DNA of 64,000 bases from Caldilineaceae bacterium (GTDB lineage: Bacteria; Chloroflexota; Anaerolineae; Caldilineales; Caldilineaceae), in NCBI GenBank assembly GCA_020634755.1, contig JACKBC010000001.1, forward strand, positions 124,001-188,000, given 5' to 3'. The translations under genes and the position numbers were made by a program. The notes beneath the pieces are model-generated. The model worked only from the letters and a program-made list of their open reading frames with translations, had not been told where the DNA came from and ran no database searches. The first letter of the stretch is position 1, and each line of letters begins with the position of its first letter. This document shows positions 32,301-40,258 of the stretch, piece after piece.

Positions 32301-33060
32301 AGCGGTGTGCACGCAACCCCTCTAGCAGCAGCGCACACTTTTGATCCAGCGTGACGTTGGCCAAATCAAGAGGTTCGTCATGCACCAGGTCAATTAAACC
32401 GTCGAGGAGTTCATGCAGAAGGGGCGCGTTGCGCAATGTGCGCCAAATGAGCCGCTCGAACTGTTCTTGCATTTGCTGCGCCGCACGCGTTACCAATGCG
32501 GTCTTGCCAATGCCGCCCATGCCCAATATGCTCACAAGGCGACAGCGCTTGTTGATCACCCAATCTGTCAGCGTGTTGAGTTCTGGCTGGCGACCGTAGA
32601 AGATAGATACATCCGGCGCGGCATCCCAATCGGCCTGGGCATGCGGCGGCAAAGCCGGCACTGGTGGTGAGGTCGACCGCGTGGCCATGGGATTGCTCAG
32701 ATAGGCCGTACCCACGGCAGTCAATTCGTCCCAGCTTTGGAAGGGTTTTTCGCCTGGGTAACACCAACGTACGGCCTGGTTGACTTCGGCCAGCAGCGTT
32801 TGACGAGCGCGCGCCAACTCAGCACCTCCGATATCATGCTGGGCCACGGCATGATTTTGTGCGATGAGCAGGTGGGCCAGGTGCGCTACGTAGCCGAGTT
32901 GGGGTGTTAACCGGCTATTTTCATAGCGCGAAATGGTGGAGTGCGTCAGATTGAAATAGCGGGCCGCTTTTACTTGGGATGGGAAAACCCAGCTGCGCAA
33001 ATCGGCCACAAAGACAGCCAAGCTGTCGCCAAAACGCGGAACCGGGGTCGGTTCGGACAA
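29332..33060 (-). CDS. STAND (NB-ARC) ATPase with N-terminal XRE-type HTH and 14 WD40 repeats
   Basis: A 1242-residue protein. Residues about 10-65 form an XRE-like helix-turn-helix (SQVKAARYFNLTHSTISRYENSRLTPQ). An NB-ARC ATPase follows, with Walker A LGMGGIGKT (179-187), Walker B CLLVLDNWE and a LLMTSRENP sensor region. A winged-helix/helical stretch and a short pentapeptide-like strip (LPNVNFQGADL) lead to 14 WD40 blades, each ending in a variant of TIRIWD: enough for two seven-blade propellers. Such STAND proteins act as ligand-triggered switches that oligomerise; relatives are signal regulators or anti-phage sensors. The HTH suggests DNA binding. There is no effector nuclease or protease domain. 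It is monocistronic, with family A copies upstream. Confidence 0.93.
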   Translation of the reverse strand: MSEPTPVPRFGDSLAVFVADLRSWVFPSQVKAARYFNLTHSTISRYENSRLTPQLGYVAHLAHLLIAQNHAVAQHDIGGAELARARQTLLAEVNQAVRWCYPGEKPFQSWDELTAVGTAYLSNPMATRSTSPPVPALPPHAQADWDAAPDVSIFYGRQPELNTLTDWVINKRCRLVSILGMGGIGKTALVTRAAQQMQEQFERLIWRTLRNAPLLHELLDGLIDLVHDEPLDLANVTLDQKCALLLEGLRAHRCLLVLDNWETLLSEGADAGHFRAGYEAYEYLLRTVGETHHQSCLLMTSRENPAIVSLFQGQSNTVQSLRLPGLGAEETRRILADKGLTGPDNVWAMLNQRYSGNPLALKFAAETIQETFVGDIELFLNADVAVVGEVRRVLDQQFARLTTLERDIIFWLTITLEPTTLAALQQLMVQPPPIGELVEALQSLRRRSLIDQSNRGFTLQNVMLEYSAARLIAQVCHEFLGHPGSILHSHALILAQTKEYVRNSQTRLLLQPIGENLRRQLSDAELHAHFQQLLDGLRHRSHVASGYSGGNLLNLLLHLELSVRGYDFSGLAVWEAYLRNAALPNVNFQGADLVRSVFTDAFVGINSVALSPDGALMAVATESEIHVWKVSNGQLFAIFQGHTDLVWAVTFSPDGRTLASAGADQTIRIWDLETLHYRQILEGHTNWIWSIAFAPDVGADGVTLFSGSEDGAIRQWDLVSGQCRRIFHHSAAVFAVAVDAAGALLAATGVDGAIQIWHTQTAESIKTLTAPIVGGAGERENVEIVTLAFSPDGALIASGGHDGAVRVWDVQMGRMVQALHGHTRRISTVRFTPDGALIVSGSYDETIRLWDARSGQLRHLLHKHSQAVRALAVSRDGQTLISGSYDQTIRIWHLPSGQVLNTLHGYTQEVRTVAVSPDGSTLASGGADQTVRIWDAATGQLRHTGRGHRRWVQALAFSPNGEFLASGSYDRTVCIWDAATGQLLRTLEGPARWVWSVAYSPDGTRLAAGAADGVITLWDARTWQILHRFTGHTRGVWAVAFNPSGALLASASEDGTVRLWDTAAHQERHLLLGHSASVHGVAFGATGNTLFSADAAGAMCVWNSATGARQTTLRPTQQAITALACSANGRWLAIGESNDGGNDGGTNAGSGAIHLLDATTGEPMRTLIGHSRTVSSLVFGADNTLLISGSHDETIRIWHVESGQQIKLLRVERPYEKMNITNATGLTSAQRATLKALGAIES

Positions 33061-33086
33061 CGGGTGTCTCCTACGTGTATCTGGAA

Positions 33087-33125
33087 TGGAATTCGACTCT
33101 ATCTCTTGCGATTGCGATCTACTTC
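33087..33125 (+). repeat. Family A fragment (right end)
   Basis: ATTCGACTCTATCTCTTGCG followed by ATTGCGATCTACT matches the right half of family A; the left half is missing. It lies 27 bases from the WD40 gene start. Confidence 0.6.
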
Positions 33126-33253
33126 TTATAATAGCACTTTGCCCAGTGTAGGTAAAGAGTTTTGCTTTCTGGGGTGCATTTGGATTTAGAGGCGAACATA
33201 GGACGGCAGGATAGAATCCTCGGCTAAAATCGAGAAGCCGCCACCGCGGCTGG

Positions 33254-33279
33254 GGCTAAATCGCGGCGGCGATTTAGCC
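33254..33279. other. Perfect hairpin
   Basis: GGCTAAATCGC and GCGATTTAGCC around a 4-base loop, without a T-tract. A neighbouring CCGCCACCGCGG stretch also occurs near 29150. Confidence 0.55.
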
Positions 33280-33368
33280 AATGTTAGGCGCCCATTTCTA
33301 AAGGTTGCCCCCAACGTAAAACGCTCCCGCTGTGCGCACCGCACGGGGCCGGACGCACGACGCACAAG

Positions 33369-33451
33369 CAGTAGATCGCAACGGCACAAGACTGGGCTGG
33401 ATGCCTGAAGCGAGCATGATGCCTGAAGCGCCAACACCGTTGCGGTGTGCG
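33369..33451 (-). repeat. Family A repeat, copy A8
   Basis: Runs from CAGTAGATCGCAACGGC to CACCGTTGCGGTGTGCGG. The ends are intact; the core is altered and contains a short internal duplication (ATGCCTGAAGCG twice). Confidence 0.8.
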
Positions 33452-33710
33452 GACAATTGCCACGCACAGATGACGCACAGGGTGCTAATATGAGTACGAT
33501 TTTCGTGCCATTCTTCCCCCGGCCCCGCGTCGCAGAGCCCATGGCTTGCGGCGCAGTCGCCTCGCGCACTTCTTGCCACGCCAGAGCGCTTTGCGTAAAA
33601 ATCGCTTAGTCCGTAATGTTCCTGCTCTGGTAATTCATTGATATTGTATAAGTTGTGAATCAAGCAGAGGCGCGCACAGTGGGGAGCGCTCACCAATAAA
33701 GGTCCCCCGT

Positions 33711-34484
33711 ATGTACTCAAAACATGAACAAAAAGAGGTAGAAGCTTTACCTATAGCTGGGCATCGCAGTCAAGCCAAAATAGCGGCGCATCGACGCACC
33801 GATCAAGAATGGGTTGATGATCTGTCCGGTCGTAATGGCGTGCAGCATCAAGAAGCGGCGCATCAAGATCTGGCCAATTATCTTTTCCGCGTGGCCATCA
33901 GCTATTTAGATTTGCGCCAGGAGAGCGTATCGATTCTATATGCGCTTGCAGATTGGGAATTGGCGGAACTGGCCCAGGATTTTGTGCAAGAGACGTTGGG
34001 CAAGCTGGTTAGAGATAAACATGCGCTGCTGGCTAAATATAGTGGAACGGGTCGCTTTACCTCATGGATGGCGCAGGTGATTCGCAACGAGATTGCCGGC
34101 GAATTGCGTCGCGCCGCCTGGCAGAAGCGTTACGCCCATGATCCAGCCGAGCTGTTGGCCTATGTAGTCAGCGTGGATGACGGCCCAGAGCAAAGGGCGG
34201 CAGCCGCACAGATTGGGGAAGTGCTGCATAGCTGCCTGCAAAAATTGCCCGAAAACTATCGCATTGCCGTCTGGGATCGCCTGGTTGAGGGCGATTCTGC
34301 CGAAGAGGTGGGCAATCGATTGGGCGTTAGCGCCAATGCCGTCAATCTGCTGGTCTTCCGCGGCAAAAAGAAGCTGCGCGCATACTTAGAGGAGGCCGGT
34401 CTGGATGCTGAAATATTGAGCGTTTTTGCCAGCGCATCGGTTACGGCCTCTTCTGCGCTATTCGACGTACAGATGTTATGCTGA
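33711..34484 (+). CDS. RNA polymerase sigma factor, sigma-70 family (ECF-like)
   Basis: A 257-residue protein. Region 2 lies at about residues 60-135 (LAQDFVQETLGKLVRDKH ... GTGRFTSWMAQVIRNEIAGELRR). Region 4 follows at about 165-225 (SCLQKLPENYRIAVWDRLVEGDSAEEVGNRLGVSANAVNLLVFRGKKKLRAYL), a full helix-turn-helix for the -35 element. The N-terminal 55 residues are polar and extra compared with the usual about 190-residue ECF factor. No anti-sigma gene lies beside it, and the promoter recognised is unknown. It follows a repeat-rich gap and is followed by family C and B repeats. Confidence 0.88.
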   Translation: MYSKHEQKEVEALPIAGHRSQAKIAAHRRTDQEWVDDLSGRNGVQHQEAAHQDLANYLFRVAISYLDLRQESVSILYALADWELAELAQDFVQETLGKLVRDKHALLAKYSGTGRFTSWMAQVIRNEIAGELRRAAWQKRYAHDPAELLAYVVSVDDGPEQRAAAAQIGEVLHSCLQKLPENYRIAVWDRLVEGDSAEEVGNRLGVSANAVNLLVFRGKKKLRAYLEEAGLDAEILSVFASASVTASSALFDVQMLC

Positions 34485-34511
34485 GCCAGCAAACTGTTCT
34501 GTTAGATACTT

Positions 34512-34597
34512 ATACTCAGCTCTGAATGAGAATCGAAGTTTCGTTGCTCCTGTTGAGCCTGTTGAAAACTCCGGTTCTCATCTCAACCGCAGTATAG
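34512..34597 (+). repeat. Family C repeat, copy C2
   Basis: Runs from TACTCAGCTCTGAATGAGAA to GGTTCTCATCTCAACCGCAG, with GTTGAAAACTCCG inside. TGAGAA/TTCTCA are inverted near the ends. Confidence 0.8.
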
Positions 34598-34652
34598 CGC
34601 TTTACGTTACCGCCAATTCAAGGTAGACTAGAGGCATTGCAAACAGAGCACG

Positions 34653-34729
34653 ACTTACGCAGCGCTAGTGGATCGCCAGGAGAGCATAACATAGCTGACC
34701 GGGCAATTTCCCTCTACGCTTACGTAAAT
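34653..34729 (+). repeat. Family B repeat
   Basis: Bounded by ACTTACGCAGCGC and GCTTACGTAAAT; about 77 bp. It ends 35 bases before the uracil-DNA-glycosylase-like start. Confidence 0.7.
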
Positions 34730-34764
34730 TTAAATAGTTGGCGCAGTTAAGGAGAAACTCCCCC

Positions 34765-35634
34765 ATGTCAAACGGATTTGTGCCCTATATTCCCACAATT
34801 GATGAAGATGTGCGGACGCATTTGGAATTCATTTCCACCTGCCGCATTCCGGAATGCCCCGTGGCCAATAAGCATCCCTTTTATCCCACGCCCAATCAAC
34901 CGCCGCACTTTGCCGGACAAACGCCGCTGGTGCCGGTGGTCCCAACTTGGCTGACGCAAAAGCGCATTATGGTGATCGGTGCTTACCCCAATTGTCGCTT
35001 TGCCACGGTTGGCGCCGAAACGTCTGTGCCGGTGGATGATATTACTGAACCATTTGACGTGGCGCGCTATTTCGATAACGTGGGTGTGCGGGATTATCCC
35101 ACGGGAGACAGCTTGCAGCGGAACTATTTTGAACCGCTGGGGCTGGATCTGCGCAAGGATATCTGGCTGACCAATATGGTCAAGTGTTTTTTGATAGATA
35201 CGCATCATGTGGAAGCGTATCAAAATCTGGGCTGGATCGATCCGCTCAATCCAACCGTAGAGGCCACGCGCGATGATTATTTGGCGGTGGCGGCGCCCTG
35301 TATGCAGCGCAACCTGCTGCAAGAAGTAGCGCTCTGCCAGCCTGAGCTAGTGATTGGTCTGGGTGAAGAAGTCTATCGCATGATGCACAGCAGCGCCGAT
35401 TTTCAGCCGCACGGCGACATTACGTTTACCAATATTGCAGGCAAAGCGCTGCTGGCCAACCAGCAGATCGATCCGCTAGATACACGCCACCCCATCTTTA
35501 TGGACAAAAACGTGATTCATCTCTATCATCCCACATCGCTGCTCTACCCTGGCAGTACCTTTTTGCGCAAAAAGCATTTTGAGGAGCATATTCCAGAGAC
35601 AAAGCGCCTATTGCAGGAATTGCGGTTGATCTAA
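34765..35634 (+). CDS. Uracil-DNA glycosylase family protein
   Basis: A 289-residue protein with the layout of the UDG superfamily: IMVIGAYPN (near residue 72) takes the place of the catalytic GxxPG motif, LTNMVKCFL is the central strand, and HLYHPTSLL (near 252) is the HPS-like motif of the DNA-leaving loop. There are several Cys residues (CRIPEC near 22-27, NC near 78), reminiscent of the [4Fe-4S] types 4 and 5, but the spacing is not standard. It may excise uracil or serve another base-repair role. A strong ribosome binding site AAGGAG precedes ATG 34765. It is larger than the usual about 200 residues. It is probably monocistronic. Confidence 0.65.
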   Translation: MSNGFVPYIPTIDEDVRTHLEFISTCRIPECPVANKHPFYPTPNQPPHFAGQTPLVPVVPTWLTQKRIMVIGAYPNCRFATVGAETSVPVDDITEPFDVARYFDNVGVRDYPTGDSLQRNYFEPLGLDLRKDIWLTNMVKCFLIDTHHVEAYQNLGWIDPLNPTVEATRDDYLAVAAPCMQRNLLQEVALCQPELVIGLGEEVYRMMHSSADFQPHGDITFTNIAGKALLANQQIDPLDTRHPIFMDKNVIHLYHPTSLLYPGSTFLRKKHFEEHIPETKRLLQELRLI

Positions 35635-35670
35635 CCTCAACGGCTGTTTATTTGAGAGCCGTCTATCACT

Positions 35671-35702
35671 TTCTACTGATGTGAACTTCTACTGATGTGA
35701 AC
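35671..35702. repeat. 16-bp tandem duplication
   Basis: TTCTACTGATGTGAAC twice in direct succession, between convergent genes, just 2 bases before the GNAT stop codon. Confidence 0.85.
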
Positions 35703-35703
35703 T

Positions 35704-36567
35704 TCATTCCTTGAACAAAAGCAAGCGGTAGTCACCAATTAATTGGAACCCCAGCGCCCGATAGGCTTTCTGGGCGGCAATGTGATCTTGGCCCGTAAAG
35801 AGCACGGCTTTTTCGACGCCATCGGCGCGCGCGTCCAGCAGCGAGGCGGCCACGGCAGCGCGCGCATAACCGCGGCGGCGCAACGCTGGCGGTGTCCATA
35901 CGCCGCCTACCTGCACGGCTTCGGCTATGCGGGCATTGAAGGAAGTGGATGCCACCAGGCGTTCATCAGCTTCCAGCACCCACGTTGTCCCTTCACGCAG
36001 AGAACGCTCCATGTCGGCGCGACAGCGTTGGCGCAGATCGGGCGTATCCGCCGCGCCCAGTGCTTCCACATTGTACGCCGTACGCCATTGGGCCAGCAGA
36101 TCCAGATCGCGGGACTCCATGCGCCGGCCATGTACGGCGCCCGCGCGCAAGGGCTCCGGCGCAACGAGTTCACCCAGCGCCAGGCTGAAAAGCCCTTCGC
36201 TCTCATCCATTTGGACGCGATCTGTGGGCATACCCAAGCCCGCGCGGATGGCGGCTACCTGTTGGGCTGGGCCCACGACGCCACCCACCGCCCGTCCCGA
36301 TGCTTTTACCGCGCGTTGCCACAGCGGTTCCAAAAGCTCTAGGGGCGCTTGGCAGAGGAGATTTCCATTCCAGAAGTGGGCCACCACGCCTATAATAGAG
36401 CCATTTTCAACTGCTGCGGCGTAGGCGCCGGTATAGCGTTGGCCGGTATCCACCAGGCCAGAGGCGCGCGAATTGTTGAGCAAAAAGATCGAGGAGTCGA
36501 GCCTTGGCAACAAAAACGCTTCCAGCGCGTTCTGGTCGCCTGGGGCTAAAATTTTGATGGTGGGCAT
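35704..36567 (-). CDS. GNAT family N-acetyltransferase
   Basis: A 287-residue protein with two GNAT-like halves. The C-terminal half has the acetyl-CoA motif A: VGGVWTPPALRRRGYARAAVAASLLD (R-R-x-G-Y-A), then VLFTGQDHIAAQKAYRALGF as motif B. The N-terminal half (PTIKILAPGDQNALEAFLLP, SIIGVVAHFWNG) looks like a degenerate GNAT. This is the DUF4081/FR47-like layout. The substrate is unknown. I chose ATG 36567, with AAGGAAG upstream, over the longer frame to 36606, which would overlap family B repeat sequence. It lies 95 bases after the M24 peptidase gene, with a family B repeat in between. Confidence 0.85.
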   Translation of the reverse strand: MPTIKILAPGDQNALEAFLLPRLDSSIFLLNNSRASGLVDTGQRYTGAYAAAVENGSIIGVVAHFWNGNLLCQAPLELLEPLWQRAVKASGRAVGGVVGPAQQVAAIRAGLGMPTDRVQMDESEGLFSLALGELVAPEPLRAGAVHGRRMESRDLDLLAQWRTAYNVEALGAADTPDLRQRCRADMERSLREGTTWVLEADERLVASTSFNARIAEAVQVGGVWTPPALRRRGYARAAVAASLLDARADGVEKAVLFTGQDHIAAQKAYRALGFQLIGDYRLLLFKE

Positions 36568-36597
36568 GGGGAGCTTCCTTGGAAGACAACTTGGGTG

Positions 36598-36647
36598 CTT
36601 ACGCAAGCCTACCGCAAGAGTCGTCTCGCCCCAGGCGCTGCGTAAGT
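36598..36647 (+). repeat. Family B repeat, short copy
   Basis: CTTACGCAAGCC to GGCGCTGCGTAAGT, 50 bp, with terminal inverted repeat CTTACGC/GCGTAAG. Its interior is shorter than in the other copies. Confidence 0.8.
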
Positions 36648-36662
36648 CGGGAACTTTATACC

Positions 36663-37859
36663 TTATGCATGTAGATAGCGCAACGCTTTCTGCGGCGTGC
36701 TCAAATACTCAATGCCCGTCTCGGTGACCAGCACATCTTCTTCCAGGCTCATCATGCCGCGGTCTGCCACCACCACATGCAGCTCCAGCGTGAAAACGTT
36801 GCCCACTTCCACGGGCAGCTCGCATGTGCCTTTATATTTTTCCCAGCGTGGTCCCAATACGGTACCGCCATCGTGCGCCACGCGGCCCATCATGTGGCCA
36901 AAGGCGTGCATAAATTCAGGATAACCGTGGTCGACAATGAAATCGCGCGCCACTTCGTCGACCTGCCAACCGGGCATGCCGGCCTTCATGTGGGCGCCAC
37001 CGGTCTGAATGGCGCCGGCCACCACATCAAAGGCCCGCTGCACTTCGGGCGGGGCACTCTCTTCACCGTCGTCCAGCACATACCACATGCGCTGTAGATC
37101 AGAGGCGTACCCATTCTGACGCACGCCCAGATCCATGTGCAGCAGGTGGCCTTTTTCCAGCGCCACATCGCCCGGGGCGGCGTGCCCAATGGACGAGTGG
37201 GGGCCACAGGTCACAATGGGGTTGAAAGGCTTGGGCCAAGAGTAGTCTAGCCCCAACTCGGCCATCCGCTGCTGGACAAAAGCGGCGATCTGGCGCTGAG
37301 TCATGCCGGGGCGGACAAACGCTTCGACTTCGTCAAAGAGCTGTTGGGTAGAGGCAATGGCGGTGCGGATGCGGGCGACTTCAGTGGGGCTTTTGCGGCC
37401 GCGTAACGCAAAATTGATCTGTTCGGCGGAGATTAACCGCTCGGCAAAAGGAGTGCCATTTAGGTGTTGGCACAGGAGTCGATACAGGCCGTGGCTCAAG
37501 CCATCGGCGGCCACATTGCTTTCGGAATAGTTGATGGCAATTGAGAGCGGCTGAAGGCGTTCCAGCTCGGTCACCAAATGCGCGCGGATGCCCTCGTGAT
37601 AGCCGATGATTTGCGTATAAACATCCAGCTCGTACAGATTGGCGCTATCAAAATGACCCACAATGGCAATGCGCTCGCCGCTTTTGGTGAGCAAAAAGGC
37701 GGATTGCCAGGTCATATCGCTGCCGTAGATCAGCTCTAGCGCCGGGTCGGGCTGCATTGCTGTTTCGCGCACAAAGGTGAGCCATACATCAACATCTTGC
37801 TCGTTTAAGATTTCCGCCGCTTGCGTCAATTTTTCCTGAATGAGCTGGCGTTCTTCCAT
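36663..37859 (-). CDS. M24 family Xaa-Pro peptidase
   Basis: A 398-residue protein with a creatinase-like N-domain (about 1-165) and a pita-bread catalytic domain. The metal ligands can be read in order: MDLGV (Asp), SDLQRM (Asp), HAFGHMMGR (His), LELHVV (Glu) and EEDVLVTETG (Glu). It should remove an N-terminal residue before Pro, or split Xaa-Pro dipeptides, in the cytoplasm. I chose ATG 37859 because AAAAGGAG lies 10 bases before it; a longer frame to 38012 would overlap the histidine kinase gene. It lies 119 bases downstream of the kinase and is followed by the GNAT. Confidence 0.9.
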   Translation of the reverse strand: MEERQLIQEKLTQAAEILNEQDVDVWLTFVRETAMQPDPALELIYGSDMTWQSAFLLTKSGERIAIVGHFDSANLYELDVYTQIIGYHEGIRAHLVTELERLQPLSIAINYSESNVAADGLSHGLYRLLCQHLNGTPFAERLISAEQINFALRGRKSPTEVARIRTAIASTQQLFDEVEAFVRPGMTQRQIAAFVQQRMAELGLDYSWPKPFNPIVTCGPHSSIGHAAPGDVALEKGHLLHMDLGVRQNGYASDLQRMWYVLDDGEESAPPEVQRAFDVVAGAIQTGGAHMKAGMPGWQVDEVARDFIVDHGYPEFMHAFGHMMGRVAHDGGTVLGPRWEKYKGTCELPVEVGNVFTLELHVVVADRGMMSLEEDVLVTETGIEYLSTPQKALRYLHA

Positions 37860-37978
37860 GTTGGGTAACTCCTTTTGGTGAGGGTATTTAGGCGCATGGG
37901 CCTCGGGTGGCTGAATAGGTCGATGGCGGCTTTGTTGAGGGCGTCTGGCCTCTCTTTTGCCAGGCGCTTTGCGGTCAC

Positions 37979-39880
37979 TTAACTGAGCGGGTGAAGCGGT
38001 AGCGTTACGCAAAAGGTGGTGCCTTTATTGAGCACAGTGGACTCGACTATGACGGCGCCCTGTAGCGCGCTGACAATTTTGTGGACAACGCTCAGCCCTA
38101 GCCCCAAGCCGCTTTGGGTACTAATGTTGCCGGCGCGATAGAACATGGTAAAGATATGGGGCAGGTCGGTCTGCGGAATGCCGATGCCAAAATCTTTGAC
38201 CCGAATATTGATAGACGTGGGCATATTGTCGGGTTCCATCTCATCAGGTTCAATAATGAGTTCGATGGGGCTATTTGTGGCCGAAAACTTAATGGCATTT
38301 GTGATGAGATTGAAGACCACTCGCTGTACCAAATCCAGATCCGTATGTAGGACGTGATTGCACGCTTTGCACTGTACAGTCACGCGTTCGAACCCTTGCA
38401 ACTCTGTGGCCAAATTGTTTTGCAGATGTAAGCAGAAAGTTGCAAAGGGATATGCTGTATATATGGGTTGAATGCTGGTGGATGTGTTCACGGTGAGCAC
38501 ATCCTGTATCATGTCCTTCAGGTAAAAAATCTGATTGCTAATGCGCTCTCGGTAGGTGTCGAGTTCATTCTTGGTCAGTTTATCGAACCGTTTGTAGAGC
38601 AGGGCGGTGGTTAGATCAATAATGCTCAGCGGTGTGCGAAATTCATGTGACGCCGTGTTGATAATGCGCGTCTTCAACTCTTGCAGTTCAGATTCCCGCT
38701 CTAGTGCGTGTTCTAGCCTGTGCGATAGTTCTGTCTCGCGCTCCAAGGCGGCCTGCAAATCGATTGTACGCGCTTGTACTTGCCTTTCCAGATTGGCGGC
38801 TTCGCGTTGAGATAGCCCAGCTTTGTGAAGCGCCAGGTCAAGCTTATGCTCAAATTCTAGCGTGGCCAGGCGCACCTGGCTCTGTTGATTGAGCACAGAT
38901 TCGCGAATTGCGTAAAACTGTTCATGGTGCACCAATGCGGTGTGAGAATCGCCCAGTGCTTTGTAGGCCTGGGCAATTAGCTGGTGCGCCTCATAATGAC
39001 ATAGTTTTTCGCTCTTCGCCATAGCCAGCTTGAGGCCCTTCTCTAGACATACAATAGCCTGCTCAGGCTGTTTTTCGGCCAAATGATAGCGTCCGTATTC
39101 GAGAAGCGCATTCATTTCTGAATAGGGATCGTGGTTTTGGCGCGCTTTGGCCAGGCCGATTGAGATCTGTTGTTTGGCGTTGGCCATGTCGCCTAATTGT
39201 AAATAGGCCGCACCTACATTCACGTGCAGCAAGTTGATAATTGCAATCCCGAGGAGGTCCTTACTCAAAGCCAGACCTTGCAGACCATATGCCAGAGCCT
39301 TCTCTGGTTGCCCCAAGATGGTATAGTTCCAACATAGATTATTTAGTTGGGTAATCTGTCTGAAATCATCACCCATTTCTTGGGCAATGCGCAAACTTTC
39401 ATAATCACTGGCAATCGAACGTTCCACTTCGCCCGTGAATGAATAGATGAGCGCGCGTCCGGTGTAGGCTGACGCAACGCCACTTTGGTCATTGTTTTCA
39501 CTAGCCTTTGTCTGCAGCTGTAAAAATGTGCGTAAGGCATCCACATAGTTACCCATGCGCGAATTGGCATAACCGGTCAGTCCATAGGCTAACCCTAGGT
39601 GCGGCGTGTATGGGATTGTTTCGCCCAGTTCGATGGCTTGTTTGCCGGCTGATACGGCCTGGGCAAAGTTTGCCAACTCTACATGGCAGCGGGCGCGAAT
39701 CGCCAAGCAGCGCACTAGATGCTGCGGATCAATCTGATCCGCAGCTGACGCGTCTGCGGTTAGCGATTGTACCTCATTGACTAATGCCAATGCCTGTATT
39801 GGGTCCGACAGTTGTAGCGATTCGGCGCGATCAAGCTGCGGTAAATAGCTTTGTGCCGGAGTGACAGTAGACTGATCCAT
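37979..39880 (-). CDS. Cytoplasmic sensor histidine kinase with TPR sensor
   Basis: A 633-residue protein without membrane segments. Residues about 20-340 are TPR helices, 350-405 a coiled coil (QVRLATLEFEHKLDLALHKA ... ERESELQELKTRI), then HisKA with the phospho-acceptor His412 in ASHEFRTPL, and HATPase_c with the N box FNLITNAIKFS, G1 VKDFGIGIP and G2 SGLGLGLSVVHKIV. It should sense a protein partner or intracellular signal through the TPRs. No response regulator is nearby, so it is an orphan kinase in this window. The M24 peptidase starts 119 bases downstream. There is no clear ribosome binding site at ATG 39880. Confidence 0.92.
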   Translation of the reverse strand: MDQSTVTPAQSYLPQLDRAESLQLSDPIQALALVNEVQSLTADASAADQIDPQHLVRCLAIRARCHVELANFAQAVSAGKQAIELGETIPYTPHLGLAYGLTGYANSRMGNYVDALRTFLQLQTKASENNDQSGVASAYTGRALIYSFTGEVERSIASDYESLRIAQEMGDDFRQITQLNNLCWNYTILGQPEKALAYGLQGLALSKDLLGIAIINLLHVNVGAAYLQLGDMANAKQQISIGLAKARQNHDPYSEMNALLEYGRYHLAEKQPEQAIVCLEKGLKLAMAKSEKLCHYEAHQLIAQAYKALGDSHTALVHHEQFYAIRESVLNQQSQVRLATLEFEHKLDLALHKAGLSQREAANLERQVQARTIDLQAALERETELSHRLEHALERESELQELKTRIINTASHEFRTPLSIIDLTTALLYKRFDKLTKNELDTYRERISNQIFYLKDMIQDVLTVNTSTSIQPIYTAYPFATFCLHLQNNLATELQGFERVTVQCKACNHVLHTDLDLVQRVVFNLITNAIKFSATNSPIELIIEPDEMEPDNMPTSINIRVKDFGIGIPQTDLPHIFTMFYRAGNISTQSGLGLGLSVVHKIVSALQGAVIVESTVLNKGTTFCVTLPLHPLS

Positions 39881-40258
39881 CAGAAATTATGCGTATGGAT
39901 AACGGGTAAACGCGAGCACATTTGACGCCCCAAAATCGAGAGTGAGGCCATACGAACATGTTCAGGTGAGGTTGAATGGATAGAGAATATACACACTTGA
40001 GTTGAGTATAGTATGGCGAATGCCTTCTGTCAATGTGGAAAAATAACAACGTTGGGAATGAGGGCCAAACGTTTGCGCACATGCGCCAATGCCAGGGCTT
40101 AAATCCTCACTGACGAACCTGACTTCCCTACATTATCAGTACACCGCAACGGCATTGGCCATACAGGCGTCGGTCTCGATTGGTGAATCCGGCCCTATCT
40201 CCTGCTGGTGCGATCTACTGATTATCTATCGGACTTGCATGATGGCTCTGGGTAAATC
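39881..40258. other. Divergent intergenic region
   Basis: Holds family A copy A9 (40137-40220). The rest is the leaders of the histidine kinase (minus) and the P-loop kinase (plus). No gene is seen. Confidence 0.6.
40137..40220 (+). repeat. Family A repeat, copy A9
   Basis: Runs from CAGTACACCGCAACGGC to GGTGCGATCTACTG, with GTGAATCCGGCCC in the core. It is close to the consensus. Confidence 0.9.

Larger units (their letters stand above)
33061..33710. other. Repeat-rich divergent intergenic region
   Basis: Between the WD40 gene (minus) and the sigma factor (plus). It holds a family A fragment (33087-33125), a perfect 11-bp hairpin (33254-33279) and family A copy A8 (33369-33451). Reading frames across it cover the repeats and show no domain. 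Confidence 0.6.

Noticed and set aside
33298..33720. Minus-strand frames in the gap between the WD40 and sigma factor genes
   Set aside because: They cross repeat A8 and have no recognisable domain or ribosome binding site.
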